Shown here: piece by piece, positions 8,501-13,388 of the stretch | How positions within the stretch are numbered: the stretch's first letter is position 1 | How the letters are laid out: each line of letters starts with the position of its first letter | Assembly: GCA_937992055.1 (NCBI GenBank) | Contig: CALKLQ010000035.1 | Location: 1-16,446, forward strand | Length of the DNA: 16,446 nt | Direction: 5' to 3' | Source: an uncultured Clostridia bacterium | GTDB taxonomy: Bacteria; Bacillota; Clostridia; Christensenellales; UBA1242 | Position numbers and translations under genes: made by a program | The notes under the pieces: generated by a model | The model's input: only the letters and a program-made list of their open reading frames with translations | Told to the model about the DNA's origin: nothing | Databases searched by the model: none

Positions 8501-9077
8501 CTATTGAACTATTAATATTTGTACGATTACAATAAAATTGATAAACAATATGAAAGAAATTATAAATATCCAACAATTCTAAACTCATTGTAACATCTTT
8601 CATTGATTCTAAATAAAGTTTTAATTTTAAAAAATCCCCATCTATTATTAGAGAATTTAAAATTTCAAAGGTTTTTTCAGGCGTAAACCCTCCGCTTCGC
8701 ACATCTTTTGAAAAAGTTAAACCTTTAGTTAGTGCTTCATTAACTCTTTTTTCAGCGGCTTCCTTAGTAGCTTTTAAACTTTCAACAGAATAAGTTTCCA
8801 CATCTTCATCAATCATTTTTGAGTGTGTTTGACATAACCAAATACAATTATCAATACTTGTTCTTTCTTCAGCAGTTTGGGAAGGATTATATCTTGGACC
8901 ATTAGGAGAAGCTGCACAAATATGCGAAGCGACACCAATACTTAACACGTCATCACTACTTTCTTGTGAAGCTGCTGATGTCAAGCATGAACAAATAGAA
9001 CATTGATAACAAACCCTTTGAGCGGCCTTTCTAATTGTTTCTGGCGAGAAATTGTCTCTATTATTTTTCTTAGGCAT
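5505..9077 (-). CDS. HNH-TPR-GreAB-C-PIN multidomain protein, probable anti-phage nuclease effector
   Basis: 1190 residues; ATG seven bases after AAGGAGA. Residues 20-105 are an HNH domain: Cys cluster C23, C26, C29 and C31, H52 in SHICAASPNGPR, then the N77 segment and an LC-x2-H (C82, H85) followed by ID-x-D and Y. This form of HNH is common at the N-terminus of large bacterial conflict proteins. Residues about 130-700 are helical repeats, with TPR-like units most evident near 590-700. About 711-800 is a beta-rich segment (VVARLEND, GDEIYFKNEKFKIVSL) resembling the C-terminal domain of GreA/GreB. About 880-1045 fits a PIN-like fold, with D890 in SFDII and D1019/D1020 in VNDDQF as candidate metal ligands. 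The order TPR, GreAB-C, PIN matches a predicted conflict system of that name known from comparative genomics; the HNH adds a second nuclease. The HNH call is firm, the GreAB-C and PIN calls are moderate. Confidence 0.75.
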   Translation of the reverse strand: MPKKNNRDNFSPETIRKAAQRVCYQCSICSCLTSAASQESSDDVLSIGVASHICAASPNGPRYNPSQTAEERTSIDNCIWLCQTHSKMIDEDVETYSVESLKATKEAAEKRVNEALTKGLTFSKDVRSGGFTPEKTFEILNSLIIDGDFLKLKLYLESMKDVTMSLELLDIYNFFHIVYQFYCNRTNINSSIENYLAYNVKNYVNNLVELFAQFSEKQLLLLVVDYCTDTKLKKICKFILDDQLDNNVFIKEKNNEEKQLEIEKIEKGSFIHKLSTNYAIENRMQIRDKDGLVEFFADEYYYKQKSKINEIYNKGIEFVYVKEQKLEDIEGYKEFELEIPKIKQFVPELQIYFWKKILLLANHINSLKEFNSLYAECCENIRENNEIKSIYLVHQIEENINNVNFDDVRKMCEQTNNYKLALAYLNELINNDLVKAEKIMNDNQYLFKKDVGFLDVFLRMRSKKQTKNFSFVNYLLKYQEDYKDKYEYNILVAFYSSKNKKYKSQFNKAVRILKSQEMPSTLDCVYFSYLIKIYSESEDYLKLKEIIGLNPLTGFKIEIANCFQNSKNRDDLLYAKEIYKDILNSNPNLLKVNSYLCSLNRKLKCFNEAKSAIMKELEINFNLTDLKMLLDLKIEIKDFAIDSYVLQAKDSIDSDLLMLAGQIYSNNVDTKDIAFNCYLKSLMINDKNINSLKGMLSLANMEEQQKYPDKAQQGVVARLENDDRKVTVAIHKEDLIQGYTPSKLAGILHYKETDKAVEELLYSSTGDEIYFKNEKFKIVSLSYIESELFAYAMSQMLNSNYAKTFSGPFEESKKQIIEYLEKIKKHSDEIVKLYNESACKLPISVLASRLGKKIIDCYGFLFFENTSKIKNINNISIDYSNTNGFILSFDIIYALAILDIDIDKIKGLNCYCSIETKRIFNSELEELIASAKSDSYVGSICVRDGNLYRTEADEKTKKGLLKFCNRVKRILDVLNTPDKEFSYHGQKEIENIFYEFNLLLENDTLGFAQNETDKIFVNDDQFLTSIVLLEKNNNTIGLNSFLIKLDLGFEKYLECLKKLSTMNYGNYLTQDVYCYLKSLVLNADENSKDAYLKELYDFFILQHLQENSDDWKHGNFIIRLLIKENNLPSFSQDSVDRIIVKASIHNFSKEFPQEYISIVDNVKKNFRARIIEKDNKMYLDTYLENETKED

Positions 9078-9084
9078 AATATTA

Positions 9085-9109
9085 TCTCCTTATTTTTTTC
9101 CTTAGGAAA
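9085..9109 (-). promoter_or_regulatory. Ribosome binding site and 13-bp palindrome upstream of the HNH/PIN gene
   Basis: On the reverse strand AAGGAGA (9085-9091) precedes the start. Six bases further upstream is TTTCCTTAGGAAA (9097-9109), a perfect palindrome with a single central base. It could be a small operator. No convincing -35/-10 pair is visible nearby, so transcription may come from the AbiE promoter. Confidence 0.4.
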
Positions 9110-9111
9110 TT

Positions 9112-9348
9112 TCAATCTTCCAACATAACCACATTCACTTTATGTGAATAGGTAGTGCAAGCGTCTATGGCTATCATATTTTTTGTTATGAAAGGTTCAA
9201 AATTGGCTTCATCTCCAAATTCTTCGTATTCGTCTGGATTTTGTTCGTGCCACAGTGCAGAACAATGCCAATGTCCACAAACTATTGTTTTGTTTGGTTC
9301 ATAGATTTCATAGCAACCTTTAATTTTAAACTGACTGTAATTTTTTTG
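9112..9348 (-). pseudogene. Metallophosphoesterase remnant (C-terminal part only)
   Basis: A 78-codon open frame without a usable start codon encodes the C-terminus of a calcineurin-like phosphoesterase. CGHWHCSALWH carries the GHxH metal-binding motif, and MIAIDACTTYSHKVNVVMLED is the typical closing strand region with the ID-AC pattern. The metal-binding N-terminal motifs (DxH, GDxxD, GNH) are missing. Its 5' end overlaps the 3' end of the AbiEii gene in another frame, and no matching N-terminal piece occurs on the far side of the AbiE operon. The gene was therefore cut by an insertion or deletion with a junction near 9326-9348. Nothing suggests it is expressed as a working enzyme. Confidence 0.8.
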
Positions 9349-10192
9349 TTATCTCAATAAAAAATTCTTTACTCCACAAATCAAGTTTTGTTTTATCTTT
9401 TATGAAAGGCAAGACATCTTGTTTTGCTTGTTCTATATCTAGATTTTCAAATCTTTCGTTTAGCAACGCTTTTAAATTATCAATAGTTAAATCATAATTT
9501 TCATTAATAAACTTTGATTGAACCAACTTTGCTTTCAAATTTTCCAAATTCACTTTTGCACCGATTGACAAAAAGAAAATATAATCGTAAAAATCCCTAC
9601 CTTTCACTCTTGATTTCCAATTTCTGCAAAGGCAAGCATGAATTTTACCTGCAAATAATGATTGCAAATCATATAATCTTACTTGATAAGGAGAAGGCAA
9701 CAGTCCAAACTTAGTTTCATAAGTTGCACCAGTTGGTGGGTTAATGTCCACTTCAAACCTAATTCGTATAGCTTCTTCTTTATTGATAAATTTAGAATCT
9801 TCACTATCTTCATAGAAAGATAAAATATGTTCTTTTGTGTTACCCTTTAAGAAAGCAGATTTTATATTGGAATCAACAGATTTAATTTTCTCTGTCACAT
9901 TGAAATTTAAGCCAAGTGATTTTGTCTCGTTTTCAATATATTGAAAATATTTGGTTAAATCAAAATCTGGATTTTGTGTTATTAATGAAAAATCCAAATC
10001 TTCACTAAATCTATCCAATCCATAAAATATTCTTAGTGCTGTTCCACCATAAAATGCCGCTTCTTTAAAAAATCCACCACGAGATAGTCCACAAAGAACT
10101 ATTTCTTGAACAATCTCTTTTATGGCATTCTTCTTGTCTTCGATATTGTTAATCTGATATTTTGATAACATCTGGCTTAATACTTGTTGCAT
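9326..10192 (-). CDS. abiEii: AbiEii/AbiGii-family nucleotidyltransferase toxin
   Basis: 288 residues from the ATG at 10192, which has GGAG nine bases upstream and begins one base after the antitoxin stop. A TTG at 10222 would add ten residues but overlaps the antitoxin and lacks a site. The protein is the toxin of a type IV toxin-antitoxin system, a DNA polymerase beta-like nucleotidyltransferase; family members act on tRNA or use NTPs and stop growth, often giving phage abortive infection. Key motifs are all present: AAFYGGTALR at 45-54, RFSEDLDF at 61-68 with D65 and D67 as metal ligands, a lysine in LFAGKIHACL, and KGRDFYDYIFFL. Length is normal for the family and there is no frameshift. 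The end of the gene overlaps the phosphoesterase remnant. Confidence 0.92.
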   Translation of the reverse strand: MQQVLSQMLSKYQINNIEDKKNAIKEIVQEIVLCGLSRGGFFKEAAFYGGTALRIFYGLDRFSEDLDFSLITQNPDFDLTKYFQYIENETKSLGLNFNVTEKIKSVDSNIKSAFLKGNTKEHILSFYEDSEDSKFINKEEAIRIRFEVDINPPTGATYETKFGLLPSPYQVRLYDLQSLFAGKIHACLCRNWKSRVKGRDFYDYIFFLSIGAKVNLENLKAKLVQSKFINENYDLTIDNLKALLNERFENLDIEQAKQDVLPFIKDKTKLDLWSKEFFIEITKKLQSV

Positions 10193-10193
10193 T

Positions 10194-10781
10194 TTACTTT
10201 TCTCCTTTAATAAATTTTGCAAGTAAATTTAAGTTTGTTGAGTGATATAGTGGCGCAAGTTTTAAAATATCTTGCTTGTTTAATTCGTTAAACTTGTCTT
10301 CATCTATTCTTAAATCTTCAAACAGCAATCTTTCTAAATCTTTAATAGTTTTCACGGGAGATATAGTATAAAGTTTATCGCAAAGCGCTTTTTCTGCTGT
10401 TGCCATTTGATATGAATATTCTTCATCTTGAAAAGCAAGGACGCCCAAACTAAATACCGCTTTAGGAACATCTCTATAAATAAAAGTTCCAAAACGATTT
10501 GTATATGTCTTAATTTTTTTCTTATTGTAGGTTGCACATGTAAATGTGTTGTAAACCGCTTCGGGAATTAATCCTTGCTGATACAAAACATAATCAAAGG
10601 ATAAATAGGATGGCCCATAAATAAATTGTGCAAGCCTTGAACCATTAGTATTTGGATTGGTTTCATAAATTCCTTTAACCAAAGGAAATAATTTTCCCTG
10701 TATTACATCTCTATTTATTTTTGCTATTGGATTTGAATAATTAGCATATTGTTCTTTTAATTGTTGAGTTGTGACTATCAT
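10194..10781 (-). CDS. abiEi: AbiEi-family antitoxin and transcriptional repressor
   Basis: 195 residues from the ATG at 10781, preceded by GGAGGGA at short but acceptable spacing. The frame could be extended to 10841, but that would start upstream of the predicted promoter and run through its operator. The N-terminal 70 residues form a winged-helix domain (TTQQLKEQYANYSNPIAKINRD, LVKGIYETNP) and the rest is the AbiEi/DUF6088-type antitoxin domain with the FTCATYNKKK, FIYRDVP and ATAEKALCDKLY blocks. AbiEi proteins bind inverted repeats in their own promoter and repress the operon, and two such repeats lie directly upstream here. The gene precedes the toxin with a one-base gap. Confidence 0.9.
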   Translation of the reverse strand: MIVTTQQLKEQYANYSNPIAKINRDVIQGKLFPLVKGIYETNPNTNGSRLAQFIYGPSYLSFDYVLYQQGLIPEAVYNTFTCATYNKKKIKTYTNRFGTFIYRDVPKAVFSLGVLAFQDEEYSYQMATAEKALCDKLYTISPVKTIKDLERLLFEDLRIDEDKFNELNKQDILKLAPLYHSTNLNLLAKFIKGEK

Positions 10782-10788
10782 ATATTCC

Positions 10789-10823
10789 CTCCAGATAATA
10801 CAATTATATAATATTATCTGGAG
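10789..10823. promoter_or_regulatory. AbiEi operator 1 (perfect 12-bp inverted repeat)
   Basis: CTCCAGATAATA at 10789-10800 and its exact reverse complement at 10812-10823 are separated by 11 bases that contain the -10 box. Binding would block the promoter. Confidence 0.82.
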
Positions 10824-10831
10824 AAAATCAA
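10803..10831 (-). promoter_or_regulatory. Promoter of the abiE operon
   Basis: Reverse strand: -35 TTGATT (10826-10831), 17-base spacer, -10 TATAAT (10803-10808). Transcription would start near 10796, giving a very short leader before the AbiEi ribosome binding site. The -10 sits in the spacer of the first operator. Confidence 0.8.
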
Positions 10832-10849
10832 CCAATTTCACGATATTTT

Positions 10850-10884
10850 CTCCAAATAATACAGTAAAAGTGCATTTTCTGGAG
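10850..10884. promoter_or_regulatory. AbiEi operator 2 (imperfect inverted repeat, same spacing)
   Basis: CTCCAAATAATA at 10850-10861 and CATTTTCTGGAG at 10873-10884 repeat operator 1 with substitutions and have the same 11-base spacer. The two operator centres are 61 bp apart, close to six helical turns, as expected for cooperative binding on one DNA face. Confidence 0.75.
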
Positions 10885-11008
10885 AAAATATAGTTTTGTA
10901 AAAAATCAATTCACATGGTTTAATGTTATAAACTTAACTGCTTTTAATAATTTTTATATCATTGCAATGATACAAGCAACGATTATTTTTTACTATTACA
11001 AATAAAAT

Positions 11009-11036
11009 AACACCAGAAAAATTCTGGTGCTATTTT
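11009..11036. terminator. Terminator after the nucleotidyltransferase gene
   Basis: CACCAGAA at 11011-11018 pairs with TTCTGGTG at 11022-11029 around a 3-base loop, extended by two pairs after a mismatch. On the reverse strand it ends in TTATTTTATTT, on the forward strand in a T6 run. It starts right after the stop at 11037. Confidence 0.75.
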
Positions 11037-11675
11037 TTATTGGAAGTTTCTACGATAAATTGTTTCAAGAGTTTGATAATAAACTATTCTTGATTCCTTT
11101 TTTGGTTCTTTGTTTTTGTTGTTAAGATATAAGACTTTTACATCTTCCCACAAATTCTTTTCTTTAATTAAGTCTTCAACATGTCTATGATTTGTTGCAA
11201 CTTTTCTTAAAGCCCACGAGTAATTACCAGAGTTTTTATCAAATCTAATATATTTTTGTCTTTCCATACCCTCTTCATCTTCATAGTAACTAACAATTGC
11301 AATATCAACACTACAAATAATTTTATTTCTCTGTGCATTTAGTTTTTTTATTGTTATTACGGAAGTTGAATCTTCGGAGTAATCATAACTATCATCAAAA
11401 TATTTATTAAATAAATTCATAAATGTTTGTTTTAATAGTTTTGCATTATTATATCTGTTATTAAAAACTTTTTGAATTACAATATTATAATCCAAGTCAA
11501 AGCCTTGATTACCATTTTCTACCCTCGTAATCAATTTTCTTTTTGCACTTCCAATTAAGTTGAATTGAAAAGTTAAAATTCCATTTTCTCTCAAATCTCT
11601 TTGAATAGATTTCAAAATTTCATCAACCTCCAACTTAAAAGGTTGATATTCACTTTTCGGTACATATTCAAACAT
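11037..11675 (-). CDS. Stand-alone polymerase beta-fold nucleotidyltransferase
   Basis: 212 residues; ATG with AAGGAGG upstream at good spacing. The core motif set of the nucleotidyltransferase superfamily is visible: G42-S43 (LIGSAKRKL), FDLDYNIVI with D60 and D62, and CSVDIAIV with D124 as the third metal ligand. Such enzymes move a nucleotide onto a protein, RNA or small molecule. The GS-to-DxD spacing is longer than usual, and the chain is too short for a typical CD-NTase of CBASS (about 300-400 residues). It has its own promoter and terminator and is not in an operon. It could be a defence enzyme or a solitary toxin; no partner of obvious type is adjacent. The fold call is good, the role unknown. 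Confidence 0.72.
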   Translation of the reverse strand: MFEYVPKSEYQPFKLEVDEILKSIQRDLRENGILTFQFNLIGSAKRKLITRVENGNQGFDLDYNIVIQKVFNNRYNNAKLLKQTFMNLFNKYFDDSYDYSEDSTSVITIKKLNAQRNKIICSVDIAIVSYYEDEEGMERQKYIRFDKNSGNYSWALRKVATNHRHVEDLIKEKNLWEDVKVLYLNNKNKEPKKESRIVYYQTLETIYRRNFQ

Positions 11676-11709
11676 ATTTTTTACCTCCTTAAAGTTTGAA
11701 TTGGAGGGG

Positions 11710-11732
11710 GATTGATAAATAATTTACCAATC
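11710..11732. promoter_or_regulatory. 23-bp inverted repeat in the nucleotidyltransferase leader
   Basis: GATTGATAAAT (11710-11720) and ATTTACCAATC (11722-11732) pair over 11 bp with one T/G change, around a single base. It lies between the promoter and the ribosome binding site, where a bound repressor could act as a roadblock. Confidence 0.55.
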
Positions 11733-11773
11733 AGGGAGCAAATAAATTTCATAGCCAATCCATTTGCAAGACA

Positions 11774-11802
11774 ATTATAACATAATTTTTTAAATATGTC
11801 CA
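11774..11802 (-). promoter_or_regulatory. Promoter of the nucleotidyltransferase gene
   Basis: Reverse strand: -35 TGGACA (11797-11802), 17-base spacer, -10 TATAAT (11774-11779). Five of six and six of six consensus bases. The leader would be about 90 bases. Confidence 0.8.
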
Positions 11803-11898
11803 TATCCGTTGCAAGCAAATTTTACTAGCAAAGTATTAGGTATTTTTAGGAAATTTTAGATAGTTTTAAACAGTCAAAGTATTGCTCAAAAATAGTCG

Positions 11899-11941
11899 TA
11901 GGTGTCAATAGGTGTCAACTTTTTTGAAAGGTTAACACCTA
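11899..11941. repeat. Left integrase arm-type repeats
   Basis: TAGGTGTCAA occurs twice in tandem (11899-11908, 11909-11918), with a third inverted copy with one change, TTAACACCTA, at 11932-11941. The 10-bp period places the direct copies on one DNA face. The stretch 11803-12022 has no gene; CAAAGTATT also appears twice (11829-11837, 11875-11883). Confidence 0.6.
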
Positions 11942-12022
11942 AACAATTTTTACATCTAAAAAAACTAGTAAAATCAAGGGCTTTAAGACATAGGGTTATA
12001 GTCTTTCAAAAATATTTTTAAG

Positions 12023-12067
12023 TTGGTAAGGCAGGGGTCACGGGTCCGATTCCCGTCAGTAGCTCCA
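12023..12067 (+). other. attachment site: 3' half of tRNA-Thr(GGU), positions 32-76
   Basis: From 12023 the sequence follows tRNA numbering exactly: anticodon loop TTGGTAA with GGT as anticodon (12025-12027), 3' anticodon stem GGCAG, five-base variable loop, T stem ACGGG/CCCGT (12040-12044, 12052-12056), acceptor strand CAGTAGC, discriminator T and encoded CCA (12065-12067). No matching 5' acceptor, D arm or 5' anticodon stem exists upstream, so it is not a working tRNA gene. The T loop reads TCCGATT, where position 55 is normally T, which fits loss of selection. A break at the anticodon loop is a standard crossover place for tyrosine integrases. The intact tRNA-Thr should lie elsewhere in the genome. 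Confidence 0.85.
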
Positions 12068-12070
12068 TTC

Positions 12071-12099
12071 AAAAAAACCTTAATTTATAAGGTTTTTTT
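12071..12099 (+). terminator. Terminator behind the tRNA-Thr remnant
   Basis: A perfect 12-bp stem (12071-12082 with 12088-12099) around a 5-base loop, ending in seven Ts. It probably came with the tRNA 3' flank. Confidence 0.85.
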
Positions 12100-12141
12100 C
12101 TATTTTAGTATACCGATTTGTTGCCACACAACTTTTCAATT

Positions 12142-12160
12142 TTGACAACAATTGACAACA
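12142..12160. repeat. Right integrase arm-type repeats
   Basis: TTGACAACA occurs at 12142-12150 and 12152-12160 with 10-bp period. Read on the other strand each is TGTTGTCAA, close to AGGTGTCAA of the left repeats, and in both pairs a single T separates the copies. The two pairs thus point towards each other across the tRNA core. Confidence 0.6.
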
Positions 12161-12167
12161 GTTTTCA

Positions 12168-12526
12168 CTAAAAATCGCTCTCAAACACCGCCAAAAATAT
12201 GTGTTCAACAGAAACATACTCATCTTTCATTTATTGGGATATATTTTGTGCAAGTGACAATGTTTGATCGGCCTGTTTTGAAAGATATGCTTGATTGAGC
12301 GGGCTGATTTTTGGCAAACGTAAATCGCCTCTTTGCAGTCTTTTGAAAGATAATCCGTGTTCACATTCATATCTTTGAGCATCTGATAAATTAAACCATC
12401 TTTTTCATCAATAAGGACACTCAAAATATGCAAAGGACAAATTTCTTGATTGCCGTTTTCCAGTGCCAGTCTCTGTGCATTTTGAATGCATTCGGCACTT
12501 TTTTGTGTTAATTTATCGTAGTTCAT
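12168..12526 (-). pseudogene. clpB: clpB 5' remnant (N-terminal domain only, frameshift and stop)
   Basis: Starts with a good ribosome binding site and MNYDKLTQKSAECIQNAQ, the first Clp repeat of ClpB, continuing through HILSVLIDEKDGLIYQMLKD. Near 12320 the frame shifts by one: the normal continuation, LPKISPLNQAYLSKQAD and SLAQNISQ, is read in another frame. An in-frame TAA at 12231-12233 interrupts this, and the same frame goes on with MKDEYVSVEHIFLAVFE, the second Clp repeat, to a TAG at 12168-12170. Nothing of the AAA+ domains follows; homology stops next to the right arm repeats. ClpB is the ATP-driven disaggregase; here only about 120 codons of the roughly 860 remain. The first frame alone would give a meaningless 99-residue peptide. 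It is decayed host or cargo DNA. Confidence 0.85.
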
Positions 12527-12554
12527 AGTCTCATCCTCCTTTTTTCAAACACAC

Positions 12555-12596
12555 ATTATAGACCCTAAAATTAGCCCGCTAGGTGGAGAGCGCTAA
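12555..12596 (-). promoter_or_regulatory. CIRCE-like HrcA operator and -10 box upstream of the clpB remnant
   Basis: TTAGCCCGC (12571-12579) and GAGCGCTAA (12588-12596) form an inverted repeat with an 8-base spacer. The right arm matches eight of nine bases of the CIRCE half-site GAGTGCTAA and the left arm six of nine; consensus spacing is nine. A -10 TATAAT (reverse strand, 12555-12560) lies just downstream, so the operator covers the -35 region. The changes and the lost spacer base fit decay along with the gene. Confidence 0.6.
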
Positions 12597-12681
12597 TTTT
12601 TTACATTTTCTAAAAAAATTTTTCAGCAAAACACTTTCGCAATTTCACTTTAAATTTTATCCAATCTTTTCTCTCGAAAAC

Positions 12682-12702
12682 AAAAAACACCTTTCGGTGT
12701 TT
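12682..12702 (-). terminator. Terminator of SUKH cassette 1 (GAAA loop)
   Basis: On the reverse strand AAACACC-GAAA-GGTGTTT, then further Ts. A GNRA loop makes this short stem stable. Nearly the same hairpin recurs at 13365-13388 and 14041-14058. Confidence 0.85.
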
Positions 12703-12707
12703 CTTTA

Positions 12708-13316
12708 TTAATACTGCTGGTGTTTTTCAGTTTCCCAAGTTTTTATTCCAGTAAATTTATGTGCAAAATGTGGATACCTATCTGAAATTGATGATTTTAT
12801 TGGATGTTTTCTCGTTCCGTCAAGATTATATTCTTCCATATATGGTGTCAGTTCTTCAGTTAGCAACTGGTCAAGTGAATCATATTGTTTCAAAATTGAC
12901 CAATCATCCGCATCTATTTTGTAATATCCTTTGCTTCTTTTATCATTTTTATATACAAAATAATAACAACCCAAAATTGTTCCAAAAATTATATAATCTT
13001 TATTTTTTGAACGAGAAAAGTTCTCAATTATAATATCAAATGGAATATGTCTTGTTTCAAATCTGCAACTTTGAACGCCATAGATGCAGAATGATGAGAA
13101 AAACAAGCGCATCCCGTTAAAGTTTTTATAAAATTCTTTTAAATCATTTGGTAAATACCATTTCATTTTTTTAAATAATTTGGGCATATCCACCGGTTTA
13201 TAAAAATAATGCAACTTTGTATCTTTTTGTATATGGTCAGTATTGCACAAAATTGTCACATATTTATCTTCATAATCCACTTTCCATTTCTCAAATATTT
13301 CTTTTATTATTTCCAT
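12708..13316 (-). CDS. SMI1/KNR4 (SUKH) family protein, cassette copy 1
   Basis: 202 residues from the ATG at 13316, six bases after GGAG. A longer frame to 13373 would begin inside the terminator of the preceding gene, so it is rejected. The segment MPKLFKKMKWYLPNDLKEFYKNFNG is the start of a SUKH domain (the P-x-DLKEFY and NG pattern), followed by LFF, the FDIII strand, IIFGTILG, YYFVYKND and the TPYMEEYNLDGTRKHP end. SUKH proteins are frequent immunity proteins against polymorphic or contact-dependent toxins, and some have other roles. No signal peptide, so cytoplasmic. It is a paralogue of the next gene upstream: residues 1-57 are almost identical, later parts diverge strongly. No toxin gene is in the window. 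Confidence 0.8.
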   Translation of the reverse strand: MEIIKEIFEKWKVDYEDKYVTILCNTDHIQKDTKLHYFYKPVDMPKLFKKMKWYLPNDLKEFYKNFNGMRLFFSSFCIYGVQSCRFETRHIPFDIIIENFSRSKNKDYIIFGTILGCYYFVYKNDKRSKGYYKIDADDWSILKQYDSLDQLLTEELTPYMEEYNLDGTRKHPIKSSISDRYPHFAHKFTGIKTWETEKHQQY

Positions 13317-13350
13317 TCCACACTCCATTTTCATAATAGCACAAAACTGA
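13234..13350. repeat. 117-bp direct repeat, copy 1 (paired with 13909-14025)
   Basis: Bases 13234-13350 are identical to 13909-14025. The repeat covers the promoter, ribosome binding site and first 28 codons of each SUKH gene; outside it the two genes diverge. Such a sharp edge points to recent gene conversion or cassette duplication, not simple old duplication. Confidence 0.85.
13333..13341 (-). promoter_or_regulatory. Extended -10 promoter of SUKH cassette 1
   Basis: Reverse strand TGCTATTAT matches the extended -10 form TGnTATAAT with one change. There is no clear -35. It lies between the upstream terminator and the ribosome binding site, and is identical in copy 2. Confidence 0.5.
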
Positions 13351-13364
13351 TTTTTTTCATACAA

Positions 13365-13388
13365 AAAAAACACCTTTCGGTGTTTTTT
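13365..13388 (-). terminator. Terminator of SUKH cassette 2 (GAAA loop)
   Basis: A 10-bp perfect stem (13365-13374 with 13379-13388), GAAA loop on the reverse strand, T run after. It begins right next to the stop at 13389. Confidence 0.88.

Noticed and set aside
9128..9160. ATTCAC/GTGAAT inverted repeat as a regulator site
   Set aside because: It lies in the coding part of the phosphoesterase remnant, is only 6 bp per arm and has no promoter beside it.
10782..10841. N-terminal extension of AbiEi
   Set aside because: It would cover the promoter and operator 1 and has no ribosome binding site; the ATG at 10781 follows GGAGGGA.
11037..11675. CBASS cyclic nucleotide synthase
   Set aside because: The chain is too short, the GS-to-DxD spacing is unusual and no CBASS effector or accessory gene is adjacent.
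11990..12067. Complete tRNA gene
   Set aside because: The 5' acceptor strand, D arm and 5' anticodon stem are absent; only positions 32-76 are present.
13317..13373. Longer start for the first SUKH gene (and the equivalent 13992-14039 for the second)
   Set aside because: The start at 13373 lies inside the terminator hairpin of the preceding gene; the inner ATGs have a proper GGAG site.
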